A stretch of DNA of 64,000 nucleotides from contig CAIVQG010000056.1 of assembly GCA_903907985.1 (NCBI GenBank), positions 1-64,000 on the forward strand, read 5' to 3'. The notes under the pieces are model-generated. The model did no database searches. It was not told the origin of the DNA and saw only the letters and a list, made by a program, of their open reading frames with translations. The translations under genes and the position numbers were made by a program. The stretch is from an uncultured delta proteobacterium. GTDB lineage: Bacteria > Desulfobacterota > Syntrophia > Syntrophales > Smithellaceae. Positions 8,212-16,620 of this stretch are shown piece by piece. Every line of letters starts with the position of its first letter. The stretch's first letter is position 1.

Positions 8212-10200
8212 ATGACCGATGCGAATGACATTGAGACGAAAGGAACTTTCCAGACACCCAAAGCCAGTTATGACCGGTTCGAGGAGCTCATCCATCTGCT
8301 GCCGCAGGCTGTTATAGAGATAAAGCTCGACGGAACGCTTCTCTTCGCAAATTGGCACTGCCGTAAACTTTACGGTTACGGCAGCGATGAGGTCATACCG
8401 AGCACGAAGAACATCTTCGAGCATGTCGCTCCGACTGACCACGAGGTGATCATCAACCGCATTGCAAAGATCGTCGCCGGCGAGAAAGCCCGTCCGCCAG
8501 AGATCACCGCCATCCGCAAGGACGGGACAACATTTCCCATCATCGTTTATGCGAATTGCATCATGACCAACGGCATACCTTCCGGCGTTAGGGTGGTCAT
8601 TGCCGATATCACCGAAAAGAAGGAAATAGAGGAGGCCTACAAAGCCCTGGTGGACCATTCCCTCCAGGGCCTTATCATCATCCAGGATGAAAGGCCGGTA
8701 TTCGTCAACGATTATTGCGTGCGCGTGTCCGGTCTTACCAGGGAGAATTTGCTGTCACTACCGAGCGGAGCAATGTGGCAGATGATCCATCCCGAAGAAA
8801 GGGAAGAGCTGGTAAAGACGCATCGCGATCTCCTATACGGCAAGATTGAGCGCGCCCCGGTATTGGAATACCGCGTCTTTATCAAAGGACCGGATGGATC
8901 CGAGTTCAGATGGGTTGCCGATTACGGTGCGCGGATCGAGTACGGAGGACTGCCCGCCGTGCAGACCACCCTCGTGGACATCACCAAAAGGAAGTTCACC
9001 GAGATCGCCCTGAAGGAAAGCGAGAAAAAATACAGAGACCTTGCGGAACTCCTTCCCCAGGGTGTATTCGAGACTGACCGGCAAGGGCGTATTACCTATG
9101 CGAACCAGAGCGTGCTGGAGATGTTCGGCATTACCCTTGAGGATATCCGCGAAGGCTATACCATCACTGATGCCGTAATACCGGAGGAGCGCAACAGGGC
9201 AGCAGGCTCACTAAAAAGAATCCTGTCCGGCAAGAAGGGCGTGCAGGGAGAGTATGCCTGCATCCGCAAGGACGGCTCTGTCTTCCCCACCCTGATCCTG
9301 GCGAACGCAATCGTCAGGGACGGCGACTACGGCGGCATCAGGGGTGTTGTCGCCAACATCAACGTCCAGAAGGAGATGATGAACAGACTAGAGGAATCCG
9401 AAGCGCGATACCGCACCCTATTCAATTCAACCGGAACGTCAACGGTTCTGATCGAGGAGGATATGACCATCTCCCTAGCCAACGAAGAGTTTTACAGGTT
9501 CAGCGGTTATCCGCCCTCTATAGGATTGAAGTTCCCCACCCTGATTTACCACGAGGACATGGCATTGATGATGGATTATCACAAAAAAAGGAGGATAGAT
9601 GCCCAATCAGTACCGAGAAGCTATGAATTCCGACACGTCCGATTCGATGGAGAGGTGCGCAACGCCTTCCTGACCATCGGCATGATCCCGGGAACAAAGA
9701 GAAGCGTCGCCTCAGTCGTGGACATCACTGATCTCAAGCGCATCGAGGAAGAGCTTCATACCAAATCGAGCAATCTGGAGGACGCAAACGCGGCGCTGAG
9801 GGCACTCTTGAAGCATCGGGATGAAGACAAGGTCGACCTTGAAAAAAACATTATGGCAAATATCCAGGAGGTCGTGTTCCCGTTTCTTTACAAACTCAAG
9901 GCTCAGAAACTCAATCCCTCGCAGATGTACATCTTGTCAGTAATAGAACAGAATCTCAGGGAGGTCACTTCTCCTTTCCTGAGAAGTGTCTCGTCCCGAT
10001 ATTCAAAGCTGACTCCAAGGGAGATCGAGATACTAGTGCTCATCAAGGAGGGACATTCAACCAAGGAAATTTCCCGAATCCTTAACACCTCCGAGCGTAC
10101 GATCGATTTCCAACGCAACGACATCAGGAAAAAACTGGGAATCAGCCAAACAAAAACCAACCTCAGAAGCTTTATTATGACTCAGAACGATCTCCTTTGA
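8212..10200 (+). CDS. multi-PAS sensor with LuxR-type DNA-binding domain
   Basis: One-component transcription regulator. Four PAS domains follow each other (about residues 20-130, 140-265, 275-395 and 400-520; PAC-type ends such as VVIADITEKKEIEE, TTLVDITKRKFTE, GVVANINVQKEMM, ASVVDITDLKRIEE). Then come a helical linker and a C-terminal LuxR/FixJ helix-turn-helix (LTPREIEILVLIKEGHSTKEISRIL ... TIDFQRNDIRKKLGI, residues about 595-650). No kinase domain, transmembrane segment or receiver domain, so it should sense a cytoplasmic ligand or redox signal through PAS and bind DNA directly. This linker-plus-HTH layout is common in deltaproteobacteria. Start ATG 8212 has AGGTG upstream. Targets unknown. 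Confidence 0.88.
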   Translation: MTDANDIETKGTFQTPKASYDRFEELIHLLPQAVIEIKLDGTLLFANWHCRKLYGYGSDEVIPSTKNIFEHVAPTDHEVIINRIAKIVAGEKARPPEITAIRKDGTTFPIIVYANCIMTNGIPSGVRVVIADITEKKEIEEAYKALVDHSLQGLIIIQDERPVFVNDYCVRVSGLTRENLLSLPSGAMWQMIHPEEREELVKTHRDLLYGKIERAPVLEYRVFIKGPDGSEFRWVADYGARIEYGGLPAVQTTLVDITKRKFTEIALKESEKKYRDLAELLPQGVFETDRQGRITYANQSVLEMFGITLEDIREGYTITDAVIPEERNRAAGSLKRILSGKKGVQGEYACIRKDGSVFPTLILANAIVRDGDYGGIRGVVANINVQKEMMNRLEESEARYRTLFNSTGTSTVLIEEDMTISLANEEFYRFSGYPPSIGLKFPTLIYHEDMALMMDYHKKRRIDAQSVPRSYEFRHVRFDGEVRNAFLTIGMIPGTKRSVASVVDITDLKRIEEELHTKSSNLEDANAALRALLKHRDEDKVDLEKNIMANIQEVVFPFLYKLKAQKLNPSQMYILSVIEQNLREVTSPFLRSVSSRYSKLTPREIEILVLIKEGHSTKEISRILNTSERTIDFQRNDIRKKLGISQTKTNLRSFIMTQNDLL

Positions 10201-10453
10201 TGATTAATAAAGAGTGAATCGCTGACTCCGCCTTATACCATTTTTTAATGGGAATGCTACTCGGACGGAGTAATTAAATCGTTCAACACTTAGTTTAACC
10301 CATAGGCAGGAACAAATCAGATACAGATGGTAAGGACAAGTCTTTAGTGATCCGCGTTAAGGAATTAATCATCTTGCCGCGCTGGATCAATATGCTCTCG
10401 CTTACAGCACATACCCAACAGCATGTAGAAACTTTACAAACTATGCCCCCACA

Positions 10454-10640
10454 TTATCCTGTGACTGGAGGTGCAAAGTAGCTGGCATCAATTGCTCCGG
10501 CCCGATCATTTTTCAAAGCCCGCGGCAGGAAATCAATAATATCATTCGCCGTAAGGCCATCCGTACCTTTTTCTGCGGCGGCCAGATCGCCGGTGTAACC
10601 ATGCAGAAAAACTCCCTTGCGCGCAGCCATCTCCGACTTT
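10454..10640 (-). pseudogene. C-terminal remnant of ADP/ATP-dependent NAD(P)H-hydrate dehydratase (YjeF/NnrD)
   Basis: The frame reads AARKGVFLHGYTGDLAA followed by GLTANDIIDFLPRAL. This matches the last 40 or so residues of the YjeF C-terminal carbohydrate-kinase-like domain that repairs hydrated NAD(P)H. Nothing of the remaining ~450 residues is present. Upstream of AARKG (beyond 10640) the frame continues as unrelated sequence to a TTG at 10702, and repeat copy A begins at 10721. I read this as a decayed 3' fragment left by a deletion or rearrangement. Confidence 0.65.
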
Positions 10641-10720
10641 AACCCCAAGTTGCATTTTGAGTCTCTGCTGCTTTGAATTGGCAATCCTGACTTAAATTCC
10701 AAAACGAAAACACTTTATTT

Positions 10721-10794
10721 GTAGATGTTATGATTGTCAAGACAGGACTTTATTGGACACAGCCTGTCAAGTCAAGCATAGGTCAGGACACATT
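10721..10794 (+). repeat. dispersed 74-bp repeat, copy A
   Basis: Aligns without gaps to the reverse complement of 40511-40584, with 63 of 74 positions identical by my hand count. The most conserved parts are GTAGATGTTATGATT at one end and TGTCAAGTCA ... ATAGGTCAGGACA at the other. It lies between the hydrate-dehydratase remnant and the 3' end of the rubrerythrin gene. Confidence 0.75.
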
Positions 10795-10820
10795 AATTAA
10801 TAACCAATCTGAAATAAACA

Positions 10821-11339
10821 TCAAGCTCCATCGAGCGATGTTTTCTCGGCATTCTGATACCAGGATACAGGATCGGTCAGAAATTCTTCGGTCTGCCGCA
10901 ATGAGAGAAAATGCGTCCGCTCAATATCGGCAATTAACTTAAAAAAAGCTTTTTCCTTGGGGTCGGTGCTTCCCTTTTCCAATTTTGTATAAAGATCGAC
11001 ACCTCTGGCTTCAAAATCAATCGCCGTACGGATCGCTTTCAGGTCGTCTTCATTACCTCTGATGCGGGACGACTTTTTGCCGGCCATAGCTTTTAATATA
11101 CTCGCAGCCAGAGATTGCTTTACTTTCAAGGGGACTGTCGCCGGCCATTGCTGCTGCTTTTCCCATTTATCATGCAGCTTTTTTATAATTTCGTAATGTT
11201 CCTCTTCTTCATTGGCAAGCTGCTTGAACATATTTTTGCCCGCCAGATTTTTTGTTCTACGGGCATTCTCCATATAAAACTCATGTTCTTTGTGTTCATT
11301 TTCCAGAGCAAACTTTAAAGCATTCATTCTCTGTTTCAT
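10821..11339 (-). CDS. rubrerythrin-family diiron protein without rubredoxin domain
   Basis: Ferritin-like four-helix protein, likely a peroxide or oxygen-stress reductase in an anaerobe, in the cytoplasm. The two helix pairs carry iron-ligand motifs: EHKEHEFY and ANEEEEHYE in the first half, IDFEARGVDLY and DIERTHFLSL in the second. At 172 residues it lacks the CxxC-type rubredoxin tail of classical rubrerythrin, so it would need a separate electron donor. The ATG at 11339 has a strong ribosome site (AAGGGGGA). A hairpin (CCCTTTT/AAAAGGG, 11374-11391) lies in its leader. Monocistronic. Confidence 0.85.
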   Translation of the reverse strand: MKQRMNALKFALENEHKEHEFYMENARRTKNLAGKNMFKQLANEEEEHYEIIKKLHDKWEKQQQWPATVPLKVKQSLAASILKAMAGKKSSRIRGNEDDLKAIRTAIDFEARGVDLYTKLEKGSTDPKEKAFFKLIADIERTHFLSLRQTEEFLTDPVSWYQNAEKTSLDGA

Positions 11340-11567
11340 TTTGATTCCCCCTTAAAAGGATGTTCCGGTAAACCCCTTTTGGGAAAAAGGGCATTTTACA
11401 ATTGCGGCATTAAACCGCTATCTGTTTTAAAAGATGACCACGGCAGAAGTTGGAGGCATCCCTAACAATGCCAATAGTTGACATTCAACAACTCACTTTA
11501 TTTCATAATTAATAACTTGTTGGATTATAAAAGATTTCACAAATTAGAGCAATACATTTTTATGCGA

Positions 11568-11617
11568 GATGGGCGGGATGCGGCCAATAAAGTTGGCCAT
11601 AGAAAGCCCAACGGTAA
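11568..11617. repeat. degenerate copy of the GCCAACAAAG palindromic element
   Basis: GCCAATAAAGTTGGC (11583-11597) differs at two of 15 positions from the core at 54047. It forms the hairpin GGCCAA-TAAAG-TTGGCC. The CGGTAA at the expected 29-base offset replaces TGGTAT. The remainder of the 11340-11666 spacer holds the rubrerythrin leader hairpin and no gene. Confidence 0.5.
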
Positions 11618-11666
11618 TAACCGACATAAGCGAATTGATACAGATAGGGGCAATTTCTGATACTCG

Positions 11667-12971
11667 CTAATGACCCATTGTTTGCGGCAGAAAAAGAGCG
11701 ATTTGCGGAAAAATGATCAAAAGAATCAGACAAATGACCATAGCAAGGAAAAACGGCGCAATGCCCCGAAAAATTGTGTACATGGGAACATCCTGGGCAA
11801 TTCCACTGATAACAAAAACATTTACCCCAACAGGCGGTGTAATCAAACCCATTTCAATAAACAACGTAATTACAACTCCAAACCAGATCGGATCAAATCC
11901 CAATTGGACAACAATGGGGAAAACAACCGGCAGCGTCAACACCATGATCGCCATACCTTCCATCAGGCAGCCCAGAATTATATAAATAACACAAATGATG
12001 GACATAACCACATATCTGTTGAGGCCTAGGCTTACTATCGACCGGGAAAGACTTTCCGGAATCTGGCTGATTGTCATAAAGTATCCCAGAATATTTGCGC
12101 CGATCAGAATTGTAAAAACCATTGCCGTGGTTAGCGCGGTTTCCTGCAAGGCGGAAAATAGATTTTCCCGATCCAGTCGCCTCTTGACTAATGTAATTAC
12201 CAGAGCTCCGAATGCGCCGACGCCTGCTGCTTCCGTTGGTGAAAACCAGCCCGTATATAAACCGCCAATAACCAGAATAAAAAGAAAAAGGACACCGGTG
12301 GTGTCTTTGAGTGCAACAAATCTCTCCTTCCACAGGAAACGTGGCCCGGCGGGCGCCAATAGCGGATTGCGCCTGGTCAGCAGATATATTGTCCCCAGAA
12401 AAAGCAGCGTTAATAATATTCCGGGCAGAATACCGGCAATAAAAAGTGTACCTATGGGCTGTTCGGTTAAGATACCGTAGATAATCATTATCGTGCTGGG
12501 AGGGATTAAGATGCCCAGTGTACCACCGGCGGCAACACAGCCGGTGGCCAGAGCATTGTCATAGTTAAAACGTTTCATTTCCGGCAAGGCTACCATTCCC
12601 ATAATTGCTGCCGTTGCTAATGACGACCCGGATATGGCGGCAAAACCCGCACAGGCTACAACTGTAGCCATGGCGAGTCCTCCCGGCAAAAAACCAATCC
12701 AGCGGTAAACTGCCTGATATAAATCATATCCCATCCGCGAGGAATTAGAAAAAAAGCCCATCAAAATGAAAAGCGGAACTACAGTTAATGTATAGGAAGA
12801 TCCCGTCTTGTATGTAACAATACCGATCATGGATATCCCGGCATCGAGTGATGTTAGCAAAACAAATCCCACAAACCCGACAATGCCCATGGCAAAGCCT
12901 ATATTCATGCGTAAAAACAGGAATAGAAGCATCAGGATAATTCCGGCAACTCCAACAATTATCGGGTCCAT
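11667..12971 (-). CDS. dctM: TRAP transporter large permease (DctM family)
   Basis: Membrane subunit with about 12 helices that carries the substrate in an ion-driven TRAP transporter. It starts MDPIIVGVAGIILMLLFLF and has DctM hallmarks such as GGTLGILIPPSTIMIIYGILTEQPIGTLF near the middle and GLITPPVGVNVFVI near the end. The frame is open further upstream, but the ATG at 12971 has GGAG nine bases ahead and overlaps the end of dctQ by 13 bases, as usual in TRAP operons. It is the last gene of the minus-strand operon Na/Pi transporter-dctP-dctQ-dctM. Substrate (probably an organic acid) cannot be read from the sequence. Confidence 0.93.
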   Translation of the reverse strand: MDPIIVGVAGIILMLLFLFLRMNIGFAMGIVGFVGFVLLTSLDAGISMIGIVTYKTGSSYTLTVVPLFILMGFFSNSSRMGYDLYQAVYRWIGFLPGGLAMATVVACAGFAAISGSSLATAAIMGMVALPEMKRFNYDNALATGCVAAGGTLGILIPPSTIMIIYGILTEQPIGTLFIAGILPGILLTLLFLGTIYLLTRRNPLLAPAGPRFLWKERFVALKDTTGVLFLFILVIGGLYTGWFSPTEAAGVGAFGALVITLVKRRLDRENLFSALQETALTTAMVFTILIGANILGYFMTISQIPESLSRSIVSLGLNRYVVMSIICVIYIILGCLMEGMAIMVLTLPVVFPIVVQLGFDPIWFGVVITLFIEMGLITPPVGVNVFVISGIAQDVPMYTIFRGIAPFFLAMVICLILLIIFPQIALFLPQTMGH

Positions 12972-13465
12972 AGCCGCCACATCTCCTGCAATGAAACAAT
13001 CATTCGGAATAAGAGAACAATACTGAAAATAATCAATGCGGCGGCAATTATGTAAATAAGAGGATACTTGGGCAACCACAAATCTAAGGATACTTCACCG
13101 GATGATTTCATCAGGGCGGCATAATTAAAAACAGCAAAGGTAATGCAACAGTAAAGAATAAGCCCGACAATTTTAACAATGGCATCTATAAACGCCCTGC
13201 TCTTTGGCGATAACCGGTTGACCAGTAAATCAACATTGACGTTGCGGTCTTTCAGTTCTCCTTCGGCCAGCGAAAAAAACACAATAGCCACCATCATGAA
13301 TTCGGAGATTTCCAGTGTTCCCAGGATTCCTTTATTGAATATCTTTCTGAGAACGACATCCGCCACCGTTAAAAGCATGAGCAAAAATAATATAGCAACG
13401 CCAATACAATTCAGTGCGTGAGCAATTTTATAAAGCCAACCTGCTTCTTCCTGTTTTTGCTGCAT
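12959..13465 (-). CDS. dctQ: TRAP transporter small permease (DctQ family)
   Basis: Four-helix membrane protein that bridges the binding protein and DctM. Hydrophobic segments begin near residues 15, 50, 90 and 130. The typical DctQ pattern VVLRKIFNKGILGTLEISEFMM lies after the first helix, followed by the LKDRNVNVDLL motif. The ATG at 13465 has GGAG upstream. It overlaps dctM by 13 bases and follows dctP by 69 bases. Confidence 0.9.
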   Translation of the reverse strand: MQQKQEEAGWLYKIAHALNCIGVAILFLLMLLTVADVVLRKIFNKGILGTLEISEFMMVAIVFFSLAEGELKDRNVNVDLLVNRLSPKSRAFIDAIVKIVGLILYCCITFAVFNYAALMKSSGEVSLDLWLPKYPLIYIIAAALIIFSIVLLFRMIVSLQEMWRLWTR

Positions 13466-13534
13466 TACTTTTATAACTCCGATTTAACAATTTCAGGCAG
13501 GCAAGACCGCCTGAAACAGTGAACTGGCATATTG

Positions 13535-14560
13535 CTATTTTTTTTTGGCTGCCAGCTCATGAACTTTATCCATCAATTCCTGAGCCTGTATTCCCTTCGC
13601 CGCATTTTTTGCCACCCAATCCGCTTCCATCTTTCTCACTTTTTCCCTGAATGTCTTTTTTTCTTCCGGTGTTAAACGATATACTTTTATTTTTCCGGTG
13701 TCGTTCAAGCTTTTCATTGTAGATCTCGCATAATCGTCATAAATCTTTGAGGCTCGTAATCCCCATTTCTTTCCCGATGCCTGATCCAGGGCTTTTTTGG
13801 CATAATCAGGCAAAGAGTTATATTTTCCCTTATTCATAATCACAGCCATTGGCGATGTATAAAAATCAACCTGTGTTGTGTTTTTAATTATTTCGGTTAA
13901 TTTGAAATCAGTTAATGAAGTACCGGGTGACAGCATGCCGTCAATAACATGCTTGTCCAGTGCCATGGAAAGATCGGAAAGCGGCATGGATACAGGATTA
14001 GCACCCAGGAGTTTTAGTGCCTCACTCATATAAGAAGATGGGGCGCGCATTTTCATCCCCTGCAAATCCGCCAGTGACCTGATTGGCTTCCCTACTGAAT
14101 GCAATTGGCCGGTATCACAGCTGTAAAGCCACAATACTTTATAGTCCTTAAAATCTTCGGACAGATATTTGTCATAAACCATATACAATACTTCTGCTGC
14201 CTGCACTGCACTATTAAAAATAAAAGGCAGATCAAAAGCAGAAGTTCGCGGGAAACGTCCGGTTGTATAAGAAGGAACGATAAAAGCAATGTCTGCGATA
14301 CCAGTCTTGACTGCATCTGCCAGTTCCGCGGCACCACCCAAGGCACCACCGGGGAATATTTTAATTTTAACCTTCCCACCCGTCAGCTTTTCCACTTCCT
14401 CGGCAAACGGCACAAAAGACTGCTTATGCTGGATATGCATCGGTGACATAAAATGGGCCATCTTCAATTCGATTGTTTCGGCACTTATTGCCATGGTGGC
14501 CGCTAATGTTATAAATGCGCCCACCAGCATCACACTCAAGCGCTTAAAATATTTTCCCAT
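13535..14560 (-). CDS. dctP: TRAP transporter substrate-binding protein (DctP family)
   Basis: Periplasmic solute receptor that delivers ligand to DctQM. A signal peptide (MGKYFKRLSVMLVGAFITLAATMAISAE) precedes a DctP fold with LKMAHFMSPMHIQHK at the start and the ligand-site region LADLQGMKMRAPSSYMSEAL around residue 160. The Arg of KMRAP is the residue that usually clamps a carboxylate, which points to an organic acid ligand. I trim the open frame to the ATG at 14560, which has GGAG and the signal. It lies 22 bases after the Na/Pi transporter gene. Confidence 0.92.
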   Translation of the reverse strand: MGKYFKRLSVMLVGAFITLAATMAISAETIELKMAHFMSPMHIQHKQSFVPFAEEVEKLTGGKVKIKIFPGGALGGAAELADAVKTGIADIAFIVPSYTTGRFPRTSAFDLPFIFNSAVQAAEVLYMVYDKYLSEDFKDYKVLWLYSCDTGQLHSVGKPIRSLADLQGMKMRAPSSYMSEALKLLGANPVSMPLSDLSMALDKHVIDGMLSPGTSLTDFKLTEIIKNTTQVDFYTSPMAVIMNKGKYNSLPDYAKKALDQASGKKWGLRASKIYDDYARSTMKSLNDTGKIKVYRLTPEEKKTFREKVRKMEADWVAKNAAKGIQAQELMDKVHELAAKKK

Positions 14561-14582
14561 CTTCTCTCTCCGTATTTGATGA

Positions 14583-16187
14583 TTAAGGTTGTTTTTCTTC
14601 AATATCCAATACGTATTCCGCAATATTGTTGCAGTGATCAGAGATGCGCTCCAGATGAATGAGCATCTCCACAAAAAAAGGTCCGGCCTCGGCTTGACAT
14701 AGCCGTTGATGAAACCGCTTGATGTGCCTTTCCCTTGAATCTTTTACTTTTATATCCACTTCTTCTTCCCGGAGCATAATGTCCCGGATTTTTTTTTCGT
14801 CCGGTGTTGTAATAATTGTAATTGCGGCATCAAGATTTCGGTTCACCAAGCCAATAATCTCCATTATCTCCCGCTCACCGCTGTCGCTGAACTTTATTTT
14901 CTTTGCGGCCTTTTGGAGAACCAGATCTGTTATCCATATTATATGGTTACCGATGCTTTCAATATCATCAGCAATTGCCGTATAAGCAAAAAGCTTTTGG
15001 GATAATTTAACTGAAAGCCGCCCGGATGATATTTGCCATAAGAATTTGATTATTTGTGTTCGTAGATTATTAACCAGCAATTCAATATAAGAAATATCTC
15101 TTCTTTTACCTTCTTGCGGGCAGGCGATTAAATCAATGCTGCTTGTAAACATTTTTTGCACAATGACCATTTCCCGCTGCAACTCTTTTTGCACATCAAC
15201 CAAGGCCTTGGGGGTATCGGACAAATCGTTCTGATCAAGAAACTCCGGCCAGAGCGGCAGAGGATCATCAAGGCCTGGCATTATTTTATTCATTAAGCGG
15301 GCAAACGGTTTTAAGAAAAATATAAAAACAAGCACAATGAGCAAATTCAGCAAAAAGTGGCCCAGAACGATCTGCTGGGGCACGCTGGAAGAAAGAATCC
15401 TTAAGAACGCAAGAAAATACGGCATAAATATAAGTAAAAGCAAGACACCTGCACACTTGAATATCAGATGAGATATGGCGCTCCTTTTGCCGCTTGCTGT
15501 GGCGACCGTGCCAACAAGAAGCGCCGTAACAGTTGTGCCGATATTTGCCCCCATCATCACCGGCAAAGCATTTTCCAGGATAACAACATCCTGCTGTGCC
15601 AGAATAACTAAAATGCCGATGGGAATAGCCGATGCATGGACAATCCCGGTGACAACTATCCCCAGAACAATACCGAAAAACGGGTTCTTGGTTTGGGCAA
15701 AGAAATTCAGAAAGCCGGGCGAACTTTTTAACGGTTCGGCCGCCAGGTTCACCAGTTCCAGACCAAAAAATATCAGGCCGAAATAAAAAATCATCTCTCC
15801 GGCAATTTTCCATTTATCGCGGCATATTAACCACAGAAGCCCGCCTATAGAAATGAAGATTGGTGATATTTCGGTAAATCTCCATATTACTAATTGAACA
15901 GTTAATGTTGTGCCGATATCGGCACCCAAGATAATGGCCAGAGAGCTATTAAAGCTTATCAATCCGGCACTCACCAGACCAATCGTCAAGGCAATGGCAG
16001 CAGATGAACTTTGAAAAAACACTGTAGAAACGGCACCGGCAAAAAGGCCGGAGAGAGGTTTCTCCACTGCATATTTAATATATTGCTTTATGCGTATATT
16101 GATAATTTTCCGGGCTGTTGAGGAAAGCCGGACCATGCCGATTAAAAATAAAATTATGCCGCTGATGGCTATTAATATTTCTTTCAT
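14583..16187 (-). CDS. Na/Pi-cotransporter II-type protein with PhoU-like tail
   Basis: Membrane protein of the NptA/PNaS family. The N-terminal two thirds carry the duplicated Na/Pi repeats with QSSSAAIALTIGL (about residue 60) and GANIGTTVTALLVGTVA (about residue 200). The cytosolic C-terminal part (about 340-534) is helical and PhoU-like (ERISDHCNNIAEYVL). Members import phosphate or related anions with sodium, but some have other roles. It is the first gene of the operon with dctP-dctQ-dctM, an unusual pairing. Start ATG 16187 has GAAGAG upstream. Confidence 0.88.
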   Translation of the reverse strand: MKEILIAISGIILFLIGMVRLSSTARKIINIRIKQYIKYAVEKPLSGLFAGAVSTVFFQSSSAAIALTIGLVSAGLISFNSSLAIILGADIGTTLTVQLVIWRFTEISPIFISIGGLLWLICRDKWKIAGEMIFYFGLIFFGLELVNLAAEPLKSSPGFLNFFAQTKNPFFGIVLGIVVTGIVHASAIPIGILVILAQQDVVILENALPVMMGANIGTTVTALLVGTVATASGKRSAISHLIFKCAGVLLLLIFMPYFLAFLRILSSSVPQQIVLGHFLLNLLIVLVFIFFLKPFARLMNKIMPGLDDPLPLWPEFLDQNDLSDTPKALVDVQKELQREMVIVQKMFTSSIDLIACPQEGKRRDISYIELLVNNLRTQIIKFLWQISSGRLSVKLSQKLFAYTAIADDIESIGNHIIWITDLVLQKAAKKIKFSDSGEREIMEIIGLVNRNLDAAITIITTPDEKKIRDIMLREEEVDIKVKDSRERHIKRFHQRLCQAEAGPFFVEMLIHLERISDHCNNIAEYVLDIEEKQP

Positions 16188-16620
16188 CTGCTCTTCAATC
16201 TGTAGAGGCGCTATTTGTAAGGTTAGGGACCGTTATGAAATAACCACTATGGTGGTGGCAAGTCCATTTCGTTATGGCCCCTTATGCCGATTACAATATT
16301 ATAATGTTACAGCTATAGTTGAACAACAGCTCATCAAGCCGTCCTATTACTGAATCGATAGATAATTGATTAGTCATAATTACAAATTTGCTGCAAAAGC
16401 TCAAGAGTAATAATCCGACTGCCTAGTGTTGTAACGTTCCAGTCTCATCTTCGATTATTTTATGCAACGGTAATTTCCTTTGCCAATACCGGATAATATC
16501 CAATTTGTCATTGACAATCATTAGCATTCACGGTTATATATCGCCACGATATGTATTATAAAAATTAGATTTGCTCTTGCTTCATCCTTTTTCAAAAAAA
16601 ATGACAAAAGAGATACTGCG
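16188..16620. other. divergent intergenic region
   Basis: Separates the transporter operon (minus) from the PilZ-kinase operon (plus). It holds a small hairpin CCAC-TATG-GTGG near 16245 and the promoter listed at 16511. No gene seen. Confidence 0.5.
16511..16540 (+). promoter_or_regulatory. candidate promoter of the PilZ-acyltransferase/kinase operon
   Basis: TTGACA (16511-16516), an 18-base spacer and TATATA (16535-16540), about 80 bases before the first ATG. Pattern match only. Confidence 0.45.
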
